Positions 11,972 through 22,900 of a stretch of DNA of 64,000 bases are shown in pieces (within the stretch, counting starts at the first letter, position 1; the number at the start of each line of letters is the position of its first letter). This DNA is from Craspedostauros australis (lineage: Eukaryota > Bacillariophyta > Bacillariophyceae > Mastogloiales > Achnanthaceae), in contig JAMXDE010000057.1 in assembly GCA_026770025.1 (NCBI GenBank), positions 1 to 64,000 on the forward strand. The letters run 5' to 3'. The position numbers and the translations under genes were made by a program. Under the pieces are notes generated by a model. It did no database searches. It was not told where the DNA came from and saw nothing but the letters and a program-made list of their open reading frames with translations.

Positions 11972-13108
11972 ATGCAACTCAGACAACGACGACAGCGGCA
12001 GTGCAGCCACATCCATTTCGGCTTGGCGATTGCGGTTGCGTTGTGCTGCGCGCGAACGGGCAATGCATCAACGCCATGCGCCTTCGCGGCAGGTGGCTTC
12101 GGCGGCGGCAAGTCCAGCAGCAAATCCAAGGGCAAGCAGAAGAAGAATCCCCGCAAGGGATTTGGCACAGCGACGGCGCCCAGCCAGGCAGAAGAGACGA
12201 TCGCACCCGTCGGTGCGCAAGCATCCGATGCTCCGAAGCTGGACAAATGGGGATTGCCGGAGATGACGCAAGATGATCTCTTCCCGCCAATGCCGGCTGG
12301 AACGGAGCTGCTGCCAGTTGAACAAGGGACAGGGTACAAGCTCGCAGACATGCAACTGTGCCTGCAGGATCATATCGACATGAAGCTGGACCGATGCTTT
12401 GATGAGGAAGGCGTGCAGAAGGGTGCATCGCAACGCTCGCCATGCCGATTGAACTTGCTTCACAGGTCTCCGCCGGTGCTTCAGATTGACAACTTCTTCA
12501 CGCCGCAAGAATGCAACGACATCAAGAGCTCCACGGACGGCGCGTACGAGGTGGGTTCTGCCACCTTCCAAGGCGCCTTGTCGACGCGCACATCCACGTC
12601 GTGGTTTTGCAACTACGATCAGGTCCCGGCACTCCTGGCCAAAGCAAATGGGCTCCTCAACATTCCCATCGAAGTCATGGAGGAGCCGCAGATCGTGCGG
12701 TACAAGCAAGGGCAGCAGTTCTCGTGGCATTACGACGAGGTGCCGAGGCTGCAGTTGTCGAATGGCGGACAGCGCTTGGCGACGCTGTTGGTGTACCTCA
12801 ATGACATGGAGGGCGGCGGTGGTGGCACGGTGTTCCGTGATTTGAAGTCCCCGGATGGAACGGAGTTGACCATGCAGCCGAAGGAAGGATCCGCCTTGCT
12901 CTTCTTCCCCTCGTTCGCAGATGGGCGGCCCGATGATCGCACACTGCACAAGGGCGATGTGATCGTTGGTGAGGATGAGAAGTGGATCATCCAGATGTGG
13001 ATCCACGAGCGGGACTACTCGGCCTCGTTGCCTCCGGGCAATTTGCAGCATGCGGCCCTTGGTGCCATCCAAGCCAAGCTCGAGGAATTGGGGTTGAACG
13101 ATGTATAA
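11972..13108 (+). CDS. Prolyl 4-hydroxylase-type 2-oxoglutarate/Fe(II) dioxygenase
   Basis: The 378-residue protein belongs to the P4H alpha-subunit-like family, which hydroxylates prolyl residues with Fe(II), O2 and 2-oxoglutarate. The catalytic domain spans about 165-350. It opens at PPVLQIDNFFTPQECNDI and has an STRTSTSWF strand. The iron ligands are H253 and D255 (SWHYDEVP) and H326 (TLHKGD), and K337 (EDEKWIIQMW) should bind 2-oxoglutarate. The block RLATLLVYLNDMEGGGGGTVF is typical of the family. The N-terminus is a signal peptide followed by CAF-AAGG and a very basic Gly/Ser/Lys stretch. That could be a heterokont plastid bipartite signal or simply ER import, the usual P4H site. The frame is whole, with no intron, and the start is an ATG. 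The enzyme class is firm; substrate and compartment are inference. Confidence 0.9.
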   Translation: MQLRQRRQRQCSHIHFGLAIAVALCCARTGNASTPCAFAAGGFGGGKSSSKSKGKQKKNPRKGFGTATAPSQAEETIAPVGAQASDAPKLDKWGLPEMTQDDLFPPMPAGTELLPVEQGTGYKLADMQLCLQDHIDMKLDRCFDEEGVQKGASQRSPCRLNLLHRSPPVLQIDNFFTPQECNDIKSSTDGAYEVGSATFQGALSTRTSTSWFCNYDQVPALLAKANGLLNIPIEVMEEPQIVRYKQGQQFSWHYDEVPRLQLSNGGQRLATLLVYLNDMEGGGGGTVFRDLKSPDGTELTMQPKEGSALLFFPSFADGRPDDRTLHKGDVIVGEDEKWIIQMWIHERDYSASLPPGNLQHAALGAIQAKLEELGLNDV

Positions 13109-15913
13109 ACCAACGGCGCGCGGTCTCCCTCCGCGACTCACGCACGGTGGAGTCGGCCATGGGTCGCATTGACTGACATGCGATGAGCTGAGTTGACTTG
13201 GATTGGATTGATCATGTCATTCGTGTGTTTGGTAGTCCGTTGTCCACTCCGTTCCAGCCACCTACCTGACGAGATTTACTTTGAGATTGTCAAGAGGCAA
13301 TTGGTGTGCGAGAGGAGTCACCAATCCGTAACAAAGAACACTCCTCATAGAGCATGGTATAGCATCGTACGACACAGGTGGGATGGAAAGTCACGTGCCC
13401 TGGAGGGCGTTGGTTCGCAAGCAGTGTCGAACACGCGGAGACCAAACCTCATAGCTCCACAACGCTGTTGCTGTTGCCACTACAGTCCCGTCATCGATCA
13501 CTGCTGTTCCCATGTCTTTTGGAGTATCTGGCAGCGTGCCCATGGAACATACGTACATACGAGTATGGCGCCATGTCAGACGTTTAGCAGGCAGCAACAG
13601 CCGCACACAAGACCTCCACGGCTTCAAACTGCGCACAACACGTCTAATTAGTCGAATCTCCATCGCACAGGCCTTGATGGCTCTATCGCGTGAGCAGGGG
13701 AGTTTCTGTGGCACGCCTGCGCCCTTGTTGCGCGATGATCGTGGATGACCAAGGGGGGCCTTTGCGCCATGCCAACGAACCGCCAACACTACACGCGCAA
13801 GTACGAGCTGGCTCGCTCATGGCGTGTGGTTTCGTCCCTGTGATCCGCACAGAGTTTGGGAAGAACAACAGAAGAGGCAGTCCCGATGTCGACGAATTTG
13901 TGACGCGGCCAAGCATCAGAAGCACATCGCACACAGCGTCAACCGCCAACACGGACATCATCCAGTTTCGCGTCTCCGGAGAGGAGTCAAAAGGCAAGAA
14001 AGCTCCTGTCATCGCGGGTCTCGGCCTCCCTTCTCCCGAAGACGCTCTTTCCTCCATCATCGTCGTGATGCTCTCTTGCGTGCGAGGAACAGTGGTACAC
14101 GATTCTGTTGTCATTCGCTGCGAAGGGTGGCTCGAGCTATCTGCGCCCGAAACGATGAATCGCAACGACACAGAAGGCATGGAACTGCGATGTGATGGAT
14201 GGATGTGAACAGCGCGAATCTCAACAGCGATCGGACTGATTGAACAAGTGTCATGACATCACGGCAGGGAGGATCCCTCGTTTCGGGGTGGCATCGCCCC
14301 TCTCTTGTGCTGTTGTCAGCTGTCTGCAGCATTCCGACGCGTATCTACGTCAGGTACGAGCGGGCATGTATGGTAAGCCATGACAGCGTGTCACCAAGAA
14401 ACGAGCAGGAGAGAAAGAGACAAAGCGCGCGTTCGTATGGGAAACACGAAGCCACGTCCAATACGGCTCCGTGTTGCCTCCTCTTTTCTGTTTCTCCTCA
14501 TGCAATCCAACCAACGTCCCTGCATGCGACGGTTTGAGAGTCCAACATGAACGGCACGGGATGACACGGCAGTATCTGCCATCAGACGCCCAGGGGCATG
14601 CCATGCGCAGGATTGTCGAACTGCGTCTTTCACAACCCTGGTTCAGCAATCCCGTAGAGAGCGATAGAAGAGCGTCGGCAACGCAGAGGAGACACATCTT
14701 CCGTCATCCAAACGCCGGTCCTCTTGCGTCGCACGCGGTGCGTACTCGTACCGTCTTTTTGTTTGGGGAAGGTGTTGCGTCGTGCGTACCATCGACATCG
14801 CAGAATTCGTGACCAACAACTACTCAAGCATCATTGAAGTGGAGTCATGCACTGTTGTTCCGCGGTTCGCGGGTCCCTCGAAGGAATAACGCCAGTACCA
14901 CTCGTGAACATGTGAGTCACAAACGAGACAGAAACAGCATCACAAATTGAATGGCCTCAAGACGGGGCTGGCTTCACAAGGACCAGGTTCAAGACAAAAC
15001 TCAACAAAAAGAAAACCCAAGGGAGAAAGGCGAACGGGCGCATTGGGACGGCAGGATGGTGTGCACACGAGTACGTACCTATGGTGTGAGCTTCATGCTT
15101 CCGCGCTTCCCATTCATCCACCCATCCATCCCGACCATGACTGAGCAATTGTTTTTAATCTATCACAAGCTTCCAATCCAAATGTCAGCAAGGAGCAACG
15201 CAAGACAGCGTCAGACAGCGAAGTTGGTGGAGGGGGCTTGCCAAGAGAGAAACAAAGGTCAAGACACTCGAGAACCGCGTGAAGTTACCGCCTCCGGACC
15301 GAACGCGTCCTGAACCGCCGAGCCGCCCAAAGCACAACAACGCGGATTCCATGGCCACGCACAACCAACACGACGAGCGCAACACAACACAGAACAGCAC
15401 GAGGCATCATACGAAGCCAACTCGAACCGCCACAATTCCAAACGCCCTCCTTGTCTTGCAATCAACAGGACCAACTCAAGCCAACCGTGCCATCGCAACC
15501 ACCTTGGTTGCCGCTGTGCGATCTACTACTACTCATCGTTGCTGTCGCTGTCGCTGTTCCTGGCGCCACAAACCATCAAGACAGGAAGCGCAGTCAGTGA
15601 GACATCCGAGCAGCTCAACTGTTCCGCACCAAAACAAAGCAGCGCACTCACCACAAATTCAATTCAACCGGATCAGCGAGCAATACAGCAACAGCTCCTC
15701 CTGCGCAAGACAGCCAGAAGCCATTGGACACAAGGACAGGGAAAGCGACCAAGTGAACCGCAAGCATTTGCAACTCTCTTGAGCGATACTCGCGAAAGCA
15801 CCAGAAGCGAAAAGCAGTGAAAGCAACATCAGCAGCATCAGCAGCATCAGCATCATCATCAGTGGCCATCGCCGACACCTCCCCACGAACACCAACGACG
15901 ACGACGGCACACA
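13109..15913. other. Long intergenic region, no supported gene
   Basis: About 2.8 kb without a convincing gene. Overlapping frames of 165-172 codons on both strands at 13683-14208 have no motif and cancel each other as evidence. The last 600 bp are rich in CAA/CAG/CAT triplets and probably form the 5' leader of the next gene. Confidence 0.5.
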
Positions 15914-16897
15914 ATGATGAACACAAGCGTAGCCAACCAGCACCCAATCACTTCCATTGGTGAATGCGACACTGATGCCTCTGACTACGATTCCGCATCT
16001 CCGACAAGTGTCAAGGAAGAGCTGTGCATATCAACGAAGGACAAGCGCAGCCTCAGCATCAATTCGAGATCTTACCTCGACGATGATGGCTCGGCGTCCA
16101 TTGCGACCAAGAGCACGTACTTCTCCTCCTTCTCCTCCACTGTTTCGTCGATCTGCCCGAGCAGATGCCAGAAGCTGACGAGAACAGTCCGATTTGCGCT
16201 GGGAGAAGCAGACGGAGACGAGCATCCACACCGCATGCATGATGCGCACAGGAAGCCAGGTCACACTCATCGCGGAGGATACGATCGAAATGATGATGGT
16301 GGTGGTGGGAAGGATGGCAGCAGTGCGCCGGATCGTGATTGGACCCATGCCAGCGCAAAACGCCACTACAACAGCAACAATAGCAGCAGTAACAGCGTGG
16401 ACAACGCATGCACAGGTTCCGCGACCAACCACACGCTGGTGTTGACGGAGGAAGATCGACGAAACGGGTGGTGGACGAAGGAAGAGCATGAGCGGAACTT
16501 CGAGCGAACCAAGCGCATCGTGTGCGAGCGTCGCAACAGACACGACGACGGCACAGACGAATTCGTCAAACTGTTCTCCATCTGCGCCACATGTCCCAAG
16601 AAGCTGAGGGAATTTGCATTCGCAGATCTGAACAAGCACAGAGACAACCGCGGTCTTGAGCGGTACATGCACGACGTGCTGTCGCGGTACAAGGGCGGCA
16701 TGATCAAGAGCATCCTCGAGATTCAATCCAAGCTGCCTCGGAGCCTCGATTCGGATGCGCGTGCGAAGCTCCTGGCCATCAAGTCCGCCCAGCTCAGCAA
16801 ACCGTCCAGGGCTCTGGCACGGTTCCTCGCCAAGCAGGATGAGCGGGAGGTTCTCGAGCACATCCAGGACGAATTCAACAAGGGCTCCTGTCGTTAG
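15914..16897 (+). CDS. RGLE-family conserved protein, copy 1
   Basis: The 327-residue protein starts at an ATG (ATGATG, either could serve). The N-terminal half is low-complexity, with a TRTVRFALGE block around 95-102. The C-terminal half holds the family core: NGWWTKEEHERNFERTK, then a RGLERYMHD motif, then GGMIKSILEIQSKLP, then a helical KPSRALARFLAKQDE tail. The same order (xVxFA, WW/WY, RGLE, closing helices) recurs at 18288 and 52372, so this is a lineage-specific family, expanded in diatoms as far as I recall. No catalytic motif, membrane segment or signal peptide is visible. A soluble, possibly regulatory protein is a guess. It forms a tandem pair with the gene at 18288, which suggests local duplication. 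Confidence 0.8.
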   Translation: MMNTSVANQHPITSIGECDTDASDYDSASPTSVKEELCISTKDKRSLSINSRSYLDDDGSASIATKSTYFSSFSSTVSSICPSRCQKLTRTVRFALGEADGDEHPHRMHDAHRKPGHTHRGGYDRNDDGGGGKDGSSAPDRDWTHASAKRHYNSNNSSSNSVDNACTGSATNHTLVLTEEDRRNGWWTKEEHERNFERTKRIVCERRNRHDDGTDEFVKLFSICATCPKKLREFAFADLNKHRDNRGLERYMHDVLSRYKGGMIKSILEIQSKLPRSLDSDARAKLLAIKSAQLSKPSRALARFLAKQDEREVLEHIQDEFNKGSCR

Positions 16898-18287
16898 CCG
16901 TGCCCCCATAGAACGGCGCATCGCATCGCATCGATCCCGGTGCGTGCCTCATTTTTTCACGCGAATCTGCATCCAATTTTGAAATCAATACACAGTACAA
17001 CCATGTAGAGCACATCTCCAATCCCAACCACAGACACAGCAACTACAGAAAGTACGACAATAACGCATAGCATACATTTCACAAGTCCATCTATCACACA
17101 AGCAGCAGCACTAGCAGACTGGATGAATGGATGACGATCGGGGTTCGAGGCTACGATTGGGGGCATGGTCGTACCATGCACTCCGCTCAACTCTCCGATC
17201 TCTTGTAATCTTTCAACGCGGAGAGGGGTACGATACACTCGTCATTCATGCTGGGAGAGGCGCATGGCTTCTGCCACGAAAGACTCGCTGGGACCTGGAC
17301 AGCTATACCATCGCAATATCAGTGCAAGTTCGCTCTCTTCTATTCAACTCTTCACACGCCTGGGCTCTACTCCGTGGCGCCCGCCTCTGCATGGAGCGCT
17401 GAGCCGTCATCCCGAATCATACCGCAAACAGGTAGAATAATATATCTCGATAGAATAGACTGCAGCAACTCGGAGTGGAGTGCCACACACTCTCTACTCG
17501 TATCATGACGATGCTGGCCTGGGCAGGAGTACATGGATCTAAGTATGGGGCACCCAGCAAGAGCTACCCGTCGGAGCGCAACCGTGGCGCAAGCACAACT
17601 ATGAGAATCTTGGCCTGGTTGCACGTCATCATCAATGTGTTTTGGTTGCGTGTCAAAATGCGGCCACGTTCTTCAGTAGTCGCTGCAGCGTAGATAGTGA
17701 AACGAAGCAAGATTGATGATTGTAATCGAATTAGTCTTCTATCAATAGTACTTCCAAAGCCTCTATCAATTGCAACCCGAACAGCAGCGCGCCGGACGAA
17801 CCTGTTGGCGATCATCTTTCCGCAAGACTGATCGCGGAAAAGGAAGACCACAGCAACGCACACGCCCACTTTCTGTCACACGCACACCATCCTACCGGCT
17901 CTACGTGTCACACACACAAACACACGTGCCATGCCACCTCTTCCCTCCGCCCAACCTCAATTGCCTCCAACACAACTCAAGAGACATCATCAGCAGCAAC
18001 ATCAGCAACATCAACAACATCACACCGTCAACAACACCAACACCAACACCATTGCCACCATCGCCATTAACGTCAACATCCACATCCACATCAACAGGAG
18101 GAAAGACGAGTGCGCCATCGTGTAAAACATCACTTTTCAAATTGACGCTTTCTGCAATCAACAACGTTTCCTCACATCCACAACGCTGTTGACATCGACA
18201 AACATTGTTGGGCAGCAAGAACAGAAGACCGCCGACGTTGGCATCGATCCATCCCGTACGGCACCATTCATACATTCATTACAACAG
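16898..18287. other. Intergenic between tandem paralogues
   Basis: No gene is supported. AT-rich words TAGAATAA and TAGAATAG lie at 17432-17460. From about 17960 the sequence becomes rich in CAA/CAT/CAC triplets, like the leader before copy 1, which fits a 5' untranslated leader. Confidence 0.5.
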
Positions 18288-19136
18288 ATGCCTGCGCTCG
18301 CGCCCATCAAGTTGACGATGATCGAAACCATCAGTTGCCTCAGCCCGAGGTACCCACAGTGCGTGGTTGCGCCGCGCCTTTGCTTGCCGCAAAAGCCGAA
18401 CGCCATCGAACCCTCTCACAGTATCATGTACGGTGGGATACGAAGGGTGCGTTTTGCAGATGAGGTCGGCCCATCGCTGTCATCGTCGTCGTCTTCAGAC
18501 TCGAAGACAGTGCAGAAGTACAAGCTGGAGCAACATTATCGCTATCACTATCAGAACCAGGCAATGATGGGATGCTATTCGACCAACGCCATGGTGGATG
18601 CCAAGGAGGCAACCAGCTGCACAGCACCGGACATCACCACCATGCTGGTGGGCTTGTCGTTGTCTGAGAAGTCTGCCAGATGGTGGTCGGACAAGGACAT
18701 CGAACGCACATGCATCATCGCCATGAAGGCTGCCAAGTTCTACTGCGAAAGAAGGAGGCCTTACATCACAAGCTACCTCACACTGTACGACAAGGTCCAC
18801 GACATGAGCAACGGAACGAATCTCGACCGCGAGCTGACATCAATCGCTTCGATCCTTGCGAAGGCGTCGGTGAGGGGACTGGAGCCGTTCATATTCCCCA
18901 CCACGTACCAAAGCAGGGGAGGGTTCGTGAAGCACCTGCTGGAAACACAGTCTCACTTCCCTCCGAACGTGGACCCTGCCGTGAAGCAACGGATGCTCAG
19001 CGCGAAGTCTGTGTACATGTCACAGCATGCCCGCAAGTTCGCCAGGTTATTCGGGGAAGGCGATGCGGCAGTGGCCGAGCAGATATACCGCGAGGACCTG
19101 CAACAGATAAGCAGCGTGTCCTCGTCGTCGAGGTGA
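18288..19136 (+). CDS. RGLE-family conserved protein, copy 2
   Basis: The 282-residue protein uses the ATG at 18288; the frame extends further upstream only from a TTG. It has the same layout as copy 1: RRVRFADEVG, then ARWWSDKDIERTC, then ASVRGLEPFIFP, then GGFVKHLLETQSHFP, then a helix SQHARKFARLFGE. Similarity to copy 1 is confined to these blocks, so the duplication is old or the family diverges fast. Function is unknown. The DNA transposon begins about 450 bp downstream. Confidence 0.8.
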   Translation: MPALAPIKLTMIETISCLSPRYPQCVVAPRLCLPQKPNAIEPSHSIMYGGIRRVRFADEVGPSLSSSSSSDSKTVQKYKLEQHYRYHYQNQAMMGCYSTNAMVDAKEATSCTAPDITTMLVGLSLSEKSARWWSDKDIERTCIIAMKAAKFYCERRRPYITSYLTLYDKVHDMSNGTNLDRELTSIASILAKASVRGLEPFIFPTTYQSRGGFVKHLLETQSHFPPNVDPAVKQRMLSAKSVYMSQHARKFARLFGEGDAAVAEQIYREDLQQISSVSSSSR

Positions 19137-19590
19137 TGCAAGCAAACAAGACAGTGTCGTGTCTCTGAAGAAGACCTCAGAACGAGACACGAGGAGCATC
19201 AATGACAAAGAGACAGACTAGACAAGGAACGACAACGGGACGCAGCACGGACTCAGAGTAGACAGCATGGTACAACGACAACGCTTCGGTTGTCTCTCTC
19301 ATGCCACACAATGCAGGAATGCCACTTCACACTCTGCTATTCGATGCCATGGTTGCGACGAATTCAGCACCAAAAAGCGCCGAGCAGACTTGAGCATTCA
19401 ATTCAGTGCTACTACATAAAGAGGAGGATACATACTCGTAAATACATAGATCTTACGCAATCAGAAGACGACCGTTGTTCATGGAATCAAGGACGAGTAG
19501 GTTTGACAGCAAATAGGACAGCCCTTTCGCATGCAGTAATGGCAGCAGTGCGTTCCAAACACCGGCTACTTCAGGAAGTACTGCATGCGA
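19137..19590. other. Intergenic, left flank of the transposon
   Basis: No gene is supported. It is the 3' flank of the RGLE copy 2 gene up to the first conserved word of the transposon's left end. Confidence 0.5.
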
Positions 19591-19700
19591 CTGATATCCA
19601 TGAGGACAGATTCTGTCTGGGGAGACCAAAAATGGCCATTTTGGGCTCAGGAGACAAAGTTACCCGGAGGTTCGCCAAAATCCGGTCTGAGGAGACAATT
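19591..19700 (+). repeat. Left terminal inverted repeat region
   Basis: It contains CTGATATCCAT (19591), GTCTGGGGAGAC (19615-19626), CTCAGGAGAC (19646) and GTCTGAGGAGAC (19685-19696). It pairs with 24773-24868 in reverse complement, at roughly 70 percent by eye over the inner block. The palindromic words could be transposase-binding sites. Confidence 0.65.
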
Positions 19701-19989
19701 TTCAGTTCCACGTGATAAATCTCCACGATAGGATTTTGCGGTCGAATACTTTGACTAAAAGAAACTCTGCCAGCTCTTCGTTCTGACATCTCCTCCTCCA
19801 AGATTTTCTTCATCGTCATTGTTTCTTCGCTTTCCTCCAGATGGCAACAACCCTCCCTCTCCAACCTCCTTGCCTGCTGTGGTTCATTTCATCCCATCAT
19901 CAACCTCGCACCTCCTTGCTTATCATTCGCAGCATCCCCCATACTGCCTTCTTCTTCCAGCTTGCCTTCTTCGATACGTCAACTTCATC

Positions 19990-22900
19990 ATGGCATCTTC
20001 TCTTCCGCCTGATGCTCCCAATGCCAATGACAACTTGCCCACAGCTTCCACTCCACTTGCAACAACCGGCCATGGCAATGTCTCTCCATCCCAGCAGCTT
20101 CATCCCTTTGGACAAGTTTTGGATGATGGAATGGGTGATGCAGGCAAACACACCCATGAAGAAGAAGGAGATGGCATCTGTGTCAACAGTGATGACGAGG
20201 GTGCGGTGCCTACAGTGGTGCCTCCAGATCCTGTTGGCGATTTTGGAGTCCAACCGTGCTCACTTCCTGGCTACAGCCATCGCATCGTCCTCCCTCCGAA
20301 GAAGGGGAGTAGGGAGATCTCTGTGGAGTGGAAGGTGCTCTCGGCCTACAAGCATGCAACAAAAGTAACTGTTGGAGAAGCGCACAAGCTTGCTCTTCTC
20401 CATGCAAAGGAAGAGATTCGTTCACTGCGAACAGCTGTCTTGCAGCGCTTCCCCAAGAGTCCTCCTGGGTCTCCACCATACGTGCCAACACCCCATGACT
20501 TGATCCACGATGTGCTGGGCCCCACATCTCCCATTTTCATCCGTGCATTTGGCCCAAGCGGGTTGGGTTTCTCATATCCTGAGTACATGGAGTTTCTCTT
20601 TGCCATCACATCACAGATGGTGGAAGGCTGCACCGTTCGTCGGCTCTACGATGGCAGCAACGCTGCCACGCTTCCCAGCTTTCCCACCAGACAGCACTAC
20701 GTCAATCTCTGGGACCGAATTCGACGCAATGGAAACCCTGTCTCTCGGAATGGTCATCGCTTTGTTTGGACCGAATTGGAAAGTGCTTTCAACTTGACGC
20801 TTGAGATTCTTTGTCTTCGTCATCGTTGCCCGAATCGGATCGTCACATTGGATGATGACAAGGTCCATTGCAGCAGCCGTGCGGAGAGCAGCTATCTGCT
20901 TGGCATGAGACATACTCATGCAAATCGTAATGGGTAAGTGACAAACAGCATTGTGTGTTTGTTGCAGAGGGGTGGCATCTCCATTTCATGTTTCAATTCC
21001 TCACCCCAGGTCTCTGTCTTGTTTCCGTCTTCTGCGTTCCTTCAGATTAACCCTGAACACTCTTGTCCAGTCTGCTTCTGGACTTGTTGTGGGGTTGGCC
21101 GCTTGCCGAGATGGGTTCGATGACGACACCTATCGGTTGTTCACCCAACTAAAAGAGCCAGATGGTTCTTTTCGAAATCTAACCCTCATGACAGATCGAG
21201 GATACAACTGCCACAGCACTACCGCCTTCCTCACTACCAGGGGTGCCAATCTGGAGGGTACACACATGCGAGCCGGATACCTACCATTCACCTTCGGCCC
21301 ATCCATTGGCAAGGGTACACTCCAGATGAATATTGGGAGGAAGGGGCCAAGGATGGTGCATAGCGCTGTCACCAACAGCATCGGCAAACGACAATTGACA
21401 TGCTATGGATACCGACTCAACGAACAAACTGTACTTGCACTCTCCACAAGATCGAGTGGCTTCGAGTGGGACCTCACCCTCAGCAATGCCAGTGACCAAC
21501 AAAAGTACCAAGACATGGTGGAGAACAAGCATGGGAACAATCCAAGATCCCCACACTACCCACACTTCTTCCAAACATGCACTGTCAATCCAACACGATC
21601 GTCGGCAGTCAGAGCTGCCATATCCCAAACTCCCCTTGGCACAACCGGTGTTGTGGCTGCCGCATCCAAGAATGTCAAACAGCGTTGGGCAGATATGGTG
21701 TGGGATCTGCCTGTGGATGGACTCACCTGTGGCCAGGGTGACCATCTGTGGTTCGTCCACCGCCGCTTTGCGTTCACAAGCACCTCCACCTACAGCATGA
21801 TACAGAAGGTGCTTGAAAGCGGAGAGTGGTGCAATGCTGACAACGCCACCCTATTCAATCAACCTGCATGGGAGTGCATTGGCCGCTACTTGGGATATGA
21901 CGTGCTTGGTCGGAAGGCGAAGTACCACAATGCGTTGCAAGCAGAAAAGGCGAGATTGCGCGCACTTGATTTATACTCCAAACTCACAACTCCCACCTTC
22001 GATTCCCGTCATGTTGAAATTGCACTTCTCTCCTCTCTCCGCGACGATGCCCCTGAAGAGGATGCCTTCCCTGACAAAGAGTTCATCGAACTCATGGTTA
22101 TGTTCTACCGCAGCAAGGCCCAGCGAAGCAGAGCCACACGATGCAAAATGCTCCGCACCATCCTCGCTGATGACGACAAGGTTCGACGGCGATTCGTGGC
22201 CATCAGCGACACCTCCCTCAAGAAAGACCTCAAGGCTCGTCTCCCCAAAACCAATGTGACGAAAATGCCACGAGAGAAGGTTGTGGAGAGATTGGTTGCC
22301 CTGGGGATGAAGGAGATCGAACAGGAGCCCGACCATCCATCCAGTTTCCAGGCGGGAAGCACCACTTCAGAGTGGATGCACAAGCTTGACCACGACCTCA
22401 CAACTCTCATGTTACAATCGTGGTTCATGAAGTCGGTTCGGGGCAAGGCCGGAAAGCTCGCCAAGCTAGGCCACAAAAACGAAGCTCCCCTCATGAAGCA
22501 GGCCCTCCACTGTGTTGGAGTGGGCGGCGAGGGAAGGCAAGTGAAGGCGACGTACCAAGTGGGGGTGGTGCGAAACACTGATGCACCATACGCCCGTGCC
22601 TCCGTCGACTTCCTTGCGATCATCGGTGATCCAGAGGACGACAGCGACGATGAAGTCTTTGTTGTGGAGATCAAGACTCGGGCAACGACAGACACAGAAG
22701 ACCTCGAAAGACGGCACCAGCGGAAGGCCGATTGGGAGCATGGGACGGAGGGAAAGAGCCATGTGTTCGTGGATCTCCAAGACGACAAATGGAGGGCATT
22801 GTTCGAAAAGAAATCAGAGATGATTCAACTGCTTCATCATGCCTTCGTCTTTGGGGTGACAGGTGCAATGATTGTAATTGGTACGTTCAAGCATGAAATG

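Noticed and set aside
12068-13141. Minus-strand open frame of 357 codons
   Set aside because: Antisense shadow of the prolyl hydroxylase gene, whose motifs are clear on the plus strand.
13683-14208. Overlapping ATG and GTG frames of 165-172 codons on both strands
   Set aside because: No motif, no leader-like context, and equal coding look on both strands.
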